Below, in pieces: positions 14,260 through 17,633 of a stretch of DNA of 17,633 nt. Source of the DNA: an uncultured Lachnospiraceae bacterium (GTDB lineage: Bacteria; Bacillota_A; Clostridia; Lachnospirales; Lachnospiraceae); contig CAMOZF010000005.1 of NCBI GenBank assembly GCA_946630765.1, positions 1 to 17,633 on the forward strand, given 5' to 3'. The notes beneath the pieces were generated by a model, which had not been told where the DNA came from, did not search any database, and saw only the letters and a program-made list of their open reading frames with translations. The stretch's first letter is position 1. Each line of letters starts with the position of its first letter. The position numbers and the translations under genes were made by a program.

Positions 14260-15048
14260 ATGGCACTGGTACATGTTGATTTTTATTCTCAGTCCCTTTC
14301 GGGGCAGACAGAACTTTATGCGGTACTGCCGAACGACGTCCCGCCCTTTATGGCGGAGGTGAACGAGCACTACAAGCGTCCGGCAAAGGTCCTGGTGCTG
14401 CTGCACGGCTACAGCGGAAACGCGGCGGACTGGGTGACCGGATCCCGCATCCGCGAGCTTTCCCAGGAATACAATCTGGCGGTGCTGATGCCGAACGGCC
14501 GAAACAGCTTTTACCTGGACCTTGAGGGCACCGGCGAGCAGTACGCAAGCTATGTCGGGAAGGAGCTTCTTGCCTACGCTTCCCGCGCATTCGGGCTCGA
14601 CGTTTCTCCTGAGAACTGCATCATCGGCGGCTTATCGATGGGCGGCTTCGGCGCAATTCATACCGGTCTGCAGTTTGAGAGCTACAAAAAGGTGATCGGG
14701 CTTTCGAGCGCACTGATTGTGAACGGCCTTCCGGAGATTACGGATGAGGGAAATAAGGTGGCAAACCGGGCGTACTACGAGCACATTTTCGGAGATCTAA
14801 AGAATGCGCCTGAAACAGAAGCAAGTCCCGAAGTCCTTGTGAAGAAGCGCATCTTGGCAAAACAGCCGCTTCCGGAGTTCTTCCTTGCCTGCGGCTCGGA
14901 AGACTTCCTGATTGAAGCGAACCGGTCGTTGGACGCCTTCCTTACAGAACAGGGCGTAAAGCATGAATTCCACACTTCGCCCGGAATTCACAACTGGAAG
15001 TTCTGGAACGAATGGCTGGAGCCCGCGATTGTGTGGGCGCTGTCCTGA
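14260..15048 (+). CDS. EstA-like esterase (tributyrin/acetyl esterase family, Esterase D fold)
   Basis: About 262 residues; the ATG at 14260 has AGGAGG at 14247-14252. The N-terminus (MALVHVDFYSQSLSG) resembles lactococcal tributyrin esterase EstA and related short-chain acyl esterases. The oxyanion loop is VLLHGYSGNAADW. The triad is Ser126 in GGLSMGG, Asp215 in CGSEDFL and His244 in GIHNWKFWNEWL, all in the expected order. It is cytosolic by the absence of a signal peptide. It is a good in-locus reference for gene 9, which shares the layout but lacks the Ser and the Asp. It probably cleaves acetyl or short acyl esters. It is separated from gene 11 by 108 nt, which holds a -35-like box and a small dyad. 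Confidence 0.86.
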   Translation: MALVHVDFYSQSLSGQTELYAVLPNDVPPFMAEVNEHYKRPAKVLVLLHGYSGNAADWVTGSRIRELSQEYNLAVLMPNGRNSFYLDLEGTGEQYASYVGKELLAYASRAFGLDVSPENCIIGGLSMGGFGAIHTGLQFESYKKVIGLSSALIVNGLPEITDEGNKVANRAYYEHIFGDLKNAPETEASPEVLVKKRILAKQPLPEFFLACGSEDFLIEANRSLDAFLTEQGVKHEFHTSPGIHNWKFWNEWLEPAIVWALS

Positions 15049-15056
15049 TAGAATAA

Positions 15057-15095
15057 CGGCGCCTGGAGCATTTCATGCAGATGCTGCAGGCGCCG
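15057..15095 (+). terminator. Strong two-part hairpin between genes 12 and 13
   Basis: Outer arms CGGCGCCTG (15057-15065) and CAGGCGCCG (15087-15095) form 9 bp. After one G-G mismatch, inner arms AGCAT (15067-15071) and ATGCT (15081-15085) add 5 bp, with a 9-nt loop. Only a poor T run follows (CTTCGTGTTTAT). It may be a partial terminator or attenuator lowering gene 13 expression, or an mRNA end stabiliser for gene 12. Confidence 0.6.
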
Positions 15096-15126
15096 CTTCG
15101 TGTTTATAGATCAAAGGAGAAAACCA

Positions 15127-17496
15127 ATGGCAATACTTGAGACGAAGATCCGCCCGGGGCGGGTGCGCGGTCAGGAAACAAACACACCGGGAATCACAAG
15201 CTTTCTCGGAATTCCGTATGCAGAGCCGGCAGAAGGGGAGCTTCGCTGGCATGCGCCGGTACCCGTGAAGTGCTGGGAGGGCGTAAGAGAATGCAGCGAT
15301 TTCGGATACAGCTGCTTCCAGCGGGACAATTCAGACAGCCCGTATTTCCAGAAAATGCTGAAAGAGAACCCTGTTCCGCCAAGACCGCTTCGCGTGTCTG
15401 AGGACTGCCTTTCCCTAAATGTCTGGACACCGGCCGCCAGCGGGGACGAGCGCCTTCCGGTCATGGTCTGGTTCTACGGCGGAGGCTTACAGGGCGGAAC
15501 CTCGGACGATATTATTTTCGACGGCGAGTCGCTGTGCCGGTACGGCGTCGTCCTGGTGACGGTGAATTACCGGACGGGCGTATTCGGGTATTTCGGTCAT
15601 GCAGCGCTCGAGGAGGAGAATGAGCACCATTCTTCGGGCAACTACGGCCTGCAGGACCAGATTCTTTCCCTTCGCTGGGTGAAAGAGAATATTGCGGCGT
15701 TTGGCGGTGATCCGGACAATGTGACGATCTTCGGCTGTTCCGGCGGCGGAAGGTCCTGCCAGGGCATTGCCTGCTCGCCGCTTTCCTCGGGGCTTGTGCA
15801 GCATGTGATTATCCACAGCGCCGGCGGACTCAATCCCAACTACAGCCTCGAATACCACGCGCTGAAGAAGCGCGGCGAAGAATTCGTCCGGTACTGCGGG
15901 AAGAACAGCATGGAAGAAATGCGGCAGATTCCAGCATCTGAGCTTGAGGCCCTGTATGAATCCTTCCGCAAACAGTTCAATATCACGGGAGACGGCTGGG
16001 CGCTGCCCGCGGAAATGGATGAGATGGTCCGCCGCGGGGAACAGGCGGATCTTGATTACATTCTCTCAACGACGGCGAATGAAATCCGCTGGCCGGTCAA
16101 AGAAAAGGTTACCGTAGAGAATTTCAACGATCATGTCTTCGGCGAACGGACGCAGATTTTCGGATCGACGGCGGACCCTTCGACGGATGAAGAGGCGATG
16201 AAATATGCCGAGTGGTGCGAGGTTTATGAAATGAAGGCGGCACAGCTTGCCTGGGCAGAGCTTCAGGCCGGGCAGCCGAAAAAACCGGTCTATCTGGCAA
16301 GCTTTGACCATCCGATGCCGCATTCCGGCTTTGCCTCGCACGGGGACGACCAGTTCTTCGTATTCCACACACTCTCAAAGTTTCACCGGGAGGTGGGCGA
16401 GAAGGAAGAAGCGCTCAGCCGCCGGATGATGGAGATCTGGACGAATTTCGCGAAAACCGGAAACCCGAACGGCGAAGGGCTCCCTGTGTGGACGCCGTTT
16501 ACGAAGGAGAGCCCCTTGACGATGTCGATCCGGGAAGCGGACGATTTCCGGATGGAAGAGCGCCATGTGCCGGAGATTGAGAAGCTTTCCGGGGTTTATC
16601 AAACCTTCGGCGATCTTTCGCATCTCTCCTTCCCGGTGGGCATCTTTGCCGGAATGCCGTATTTCTCCGAGGCAATCGGGAAACACTTTACGGCGCTTTC
16701 GGATGAAGAGAAGAAAATGCCGCTGTCGTCCCTGATCACGGACGAGAACCGTACGGAGCTGCTCATTGACCTCATGATCGCGGGCGGGAAATTCCGCCGA
16801 AAAAACCGTCAGGAGGTCCGGGAGTTCGGCGTCGATATTGATCCCGACGGCCCGCGCTACCGGTGGACAAGGGAGCCTTCCCAGCAGGAAAGCGTTGTCC
16901 GCATGATCGAGGAGAAGTACCCGGTGAGCCCGGGCAGCATCATTTTCTACGGGCCCTCGAATATCACCTTCTGGTACTCCCTTGAGGAGGATATGAAGCC
17001 CTGGAGAGCCCAGAATCACGGAATGGGCGGGTGCATCGATGATGATATGATTCTCTACGCACCGCGGCTTCTGTACCCTTACCGGCCGGCTGCAGTATTC
17101 TTCCAGACGGGCTCGAATGACATCGCGTCCGGTATTCCGCTGGAGACCATTCTGGAGAACAAGAAGAAAATGTACAGTCTGTTCCTGAAGAACATGCCTG
17201 AGACGAAGCTCATTGTCTGCTCCGGCCTTCCGCTTCCGGGACGGACGCAGTTCTGGGATGCGACGGTGAAGACCAACGAGCTTCTGAAGGAAATGTGCGA
17301 AGCCACCGACAGAATGTTCTTTATGGACGCGACGGATGTGATGCTGACAGACGAAGGGCCGGAAAGATTAAGGACCTCGGACGGCAGATATTTCAACCCG
17401 GCGCTGTACCGGATCGATCGGATTCACCTGAATAAGAAAGGACATGACGTCTGGACGGCGAAAATGAAGGAAATGCTGACAAAGCTCGGTCTGTAA
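15127..17496 (+). CDS. Fusion of type-B carboxylesterase and SGNH/GDSL hydrolase
   Basis: About 789 residues; ATG at 15127 with AAAGGAG at 15113-15119. Residues 1 to ~520 are a type-B carboxylesterase (PF00135). Typical blocks are IPYAEPAEGELRWHAP, EDCLSLNVWTP, the oxyanion WFYGGG, VNYRTGVFGYF and GNYGLQDQ. The nucleophile is Ser205 in FGCSGGG (the family norm is GESAG), the likely acid Glu319 (TANEIRW) and the base His405 (ASHGDDQFFVFH). From about residue 590 an SGNH-type domain follows: block I FYGPSN (Ser611), block II HGMGG (Gly634), block III QTGSND (Asn664), block V DRIHLNKKGH (Asp764, His767). Both active sites look complete. Type-B esterases are normally about 500 residues, so the second domain is a true addition. 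No signal peptide is present. Two deacylation activities on one polymer-derived or aromatic substrate is the likely logic (inference). Confidence 0.87.
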   Translation: MAILETKIRPGRVRGQETNTPGITSFLGIPYAEPAEGELRWHAPVPVKCWEGVRECSDFGYSCFQRDNSDSPYFQKMLKENPVPPRPLRVSEDCLSLNVWTPAASGDERLPVMVWFYGGGLQGGTSDDIIFDGESLCRYGVVLVTVNYRTGVFGYFGHAALEEENEHHSSGNYGLQDQILSLRWVKENIAAFGGDPDNVTIFGCSGGGRSCQGIACSPLSSGLVQHVIIHSAGGLNPNYSLEYHALKKRGEEFVRYCGKNSMEEMRQIPASELEALYESFRKQFNITGDGWALPAEMDEMVRRGEQADLDYILSTTANEIRWPVKEKVTVENFNDHVFGERTQIFGSTADPSTDEEAMKYAEWCEVYEMKAAQLAWAELQAGQPKKPVYLASFDHPMPHSGFASHGDDQFFVFHTLSKFHREVGEKEEALSRRMMEIWTNFAKTGNPNGEGLPVWTPFTKESPLTMSIREADDFRMEERHVPEIEKLSGVYQTFGDLSHLSFPVGIFAGMPYFSEAIGKHFTALSDEEKKMPLSSLITDENRTELLIDLMIAGGKFRRKNRQEVREFGVDIDPDGPRYRWTREPSQQESVVRMIEEKYPVSPGSIIFYGPSNITFWYSLEEDMKPWRAQNHGMGGCIDDDMILYAPRLLYPYRPAAVFFQTGSNDIASGIPLETILENKKKMYSLFLKNMPETKLIVCSGLPLPGRTQFWDATVKTNELLKEMCEATDRMFFMDATDVMLTDEGPERLRTSDGRYFNPALYRIDRIHLNKKGHDVWTAKMKEMLTKLGL

Positions 17497-17538
17497 AAGC
17501 GTTTGCCTGACGGACGCTTAAGAAAAGCCGGTCCCGAT

Positions 17539-17584
17539 CGTATGAAAAATCCCCGGGAAAGATTCCCCGGGGATTTTTCATACG
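17539..17584 (+). terminator. Intrinsic (probably bidirectional) terminator closing the locus
   Basis: A perfect 19-bp inverted repeat (17539-17557 with 17566-17584) and an 8-nt loop. The CCCCGGG-rich top is flanked by an A5 tract on the left and a T5 tract on the right, so it can act on both strands. It lies 42 nt after the gene 13 stop. The bases from 17585 to the window end show no gene. Confidence 0.9.
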
Positions 17585-17633
17585 GGTCGTGACCCGGTTG
17601 AGTACATCGGAGTTTCTCAGCAGAGAAACGGAG

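Overview
The window reads as one chromosomal stretch from a fairly GC-rich Firmicute, most likely a gut- or rumen-type member of Clostridia (Lachnospiraceae-like). This rests on strong GGAGG-type ribosome binding sites, short intergenic gaps, short intrinsic hairpins and the style of the proteins; the exact taxon cannot be fixed from the sequence. All 13 genes lie on the plus strand. The long minus-strand open frames look like shadows of these genes. I see no tRNA, rRNA, transposase, integrase, phage gene or CRISPR array.

Layout. Positions 1-8592 hold five paralogous two-domain esterases (genes 1, 2, 3, 4 and 6; gene 1 is cut by the window edge), with a beta-lactamase-fold serine hydrolase (gene 5) between the fourth and fifth copies. 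Each esterase has a conserved N-terminal block (core LPGTPDDDNRDYLP and GSDIVVNENGNNS) and an alpha/beta-hydrolase domain of PHB-depolymerase/feruloyl-esterase type (HGG oxyanion motif, GMSxG nucleophile, NRDHGQ histidine). Each ends in a module that resembles the 'copper amine oxidase N-terminal-like' domain usually found on exported Firmicute proteins. Next come a CE1-like esterase (gene 7, 8606-9475) and a CE4 polysaccharide deacetylase (gene 8, 9560-10429). A new transcription unit appears to start at an extended -10 promoter near 10496. It carries an esterase homologue whose nucleophile Ser is Ala (gene 9), an MFS transporter (gene 10) and a second beta-lactamase-fold hydrolase (gene 11). 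The window ends with an EstA-like esterase (gene 12) and a 789-residue fusion of a type-B carboxylesterase and an SGNH hydrolase (gene 13), closed by a strong 19-bp-stem terminator at 17539-17584.

How it may work together (inference). Twelve of the thirteen genes encode hydrolases or hydrolase homologues from at least four unrelated folds (alpha/beta hydrolase, serine beta-lactamase fold, CE4, SGNH). No complete N-terminus shows a signal peptide, and the only membrane protein is the MFS permease. The simplest reading is an intracellular 'esterase island' that removes acyl groups (acetyl, hydroxycinnamoyl or other esters) from small imported molecules such as decorated oligosaccharides or plant glycosides. 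The lack of any glycoside hydrolase in the window leaves the substrate open. The main points for a second look are the tandem esterases with their unusual C-terminal module, the Ser-to-Ala pseudo-esterase, the GEDN-to-GENN change in gene 4, and the double-catalytic-domain fusion.
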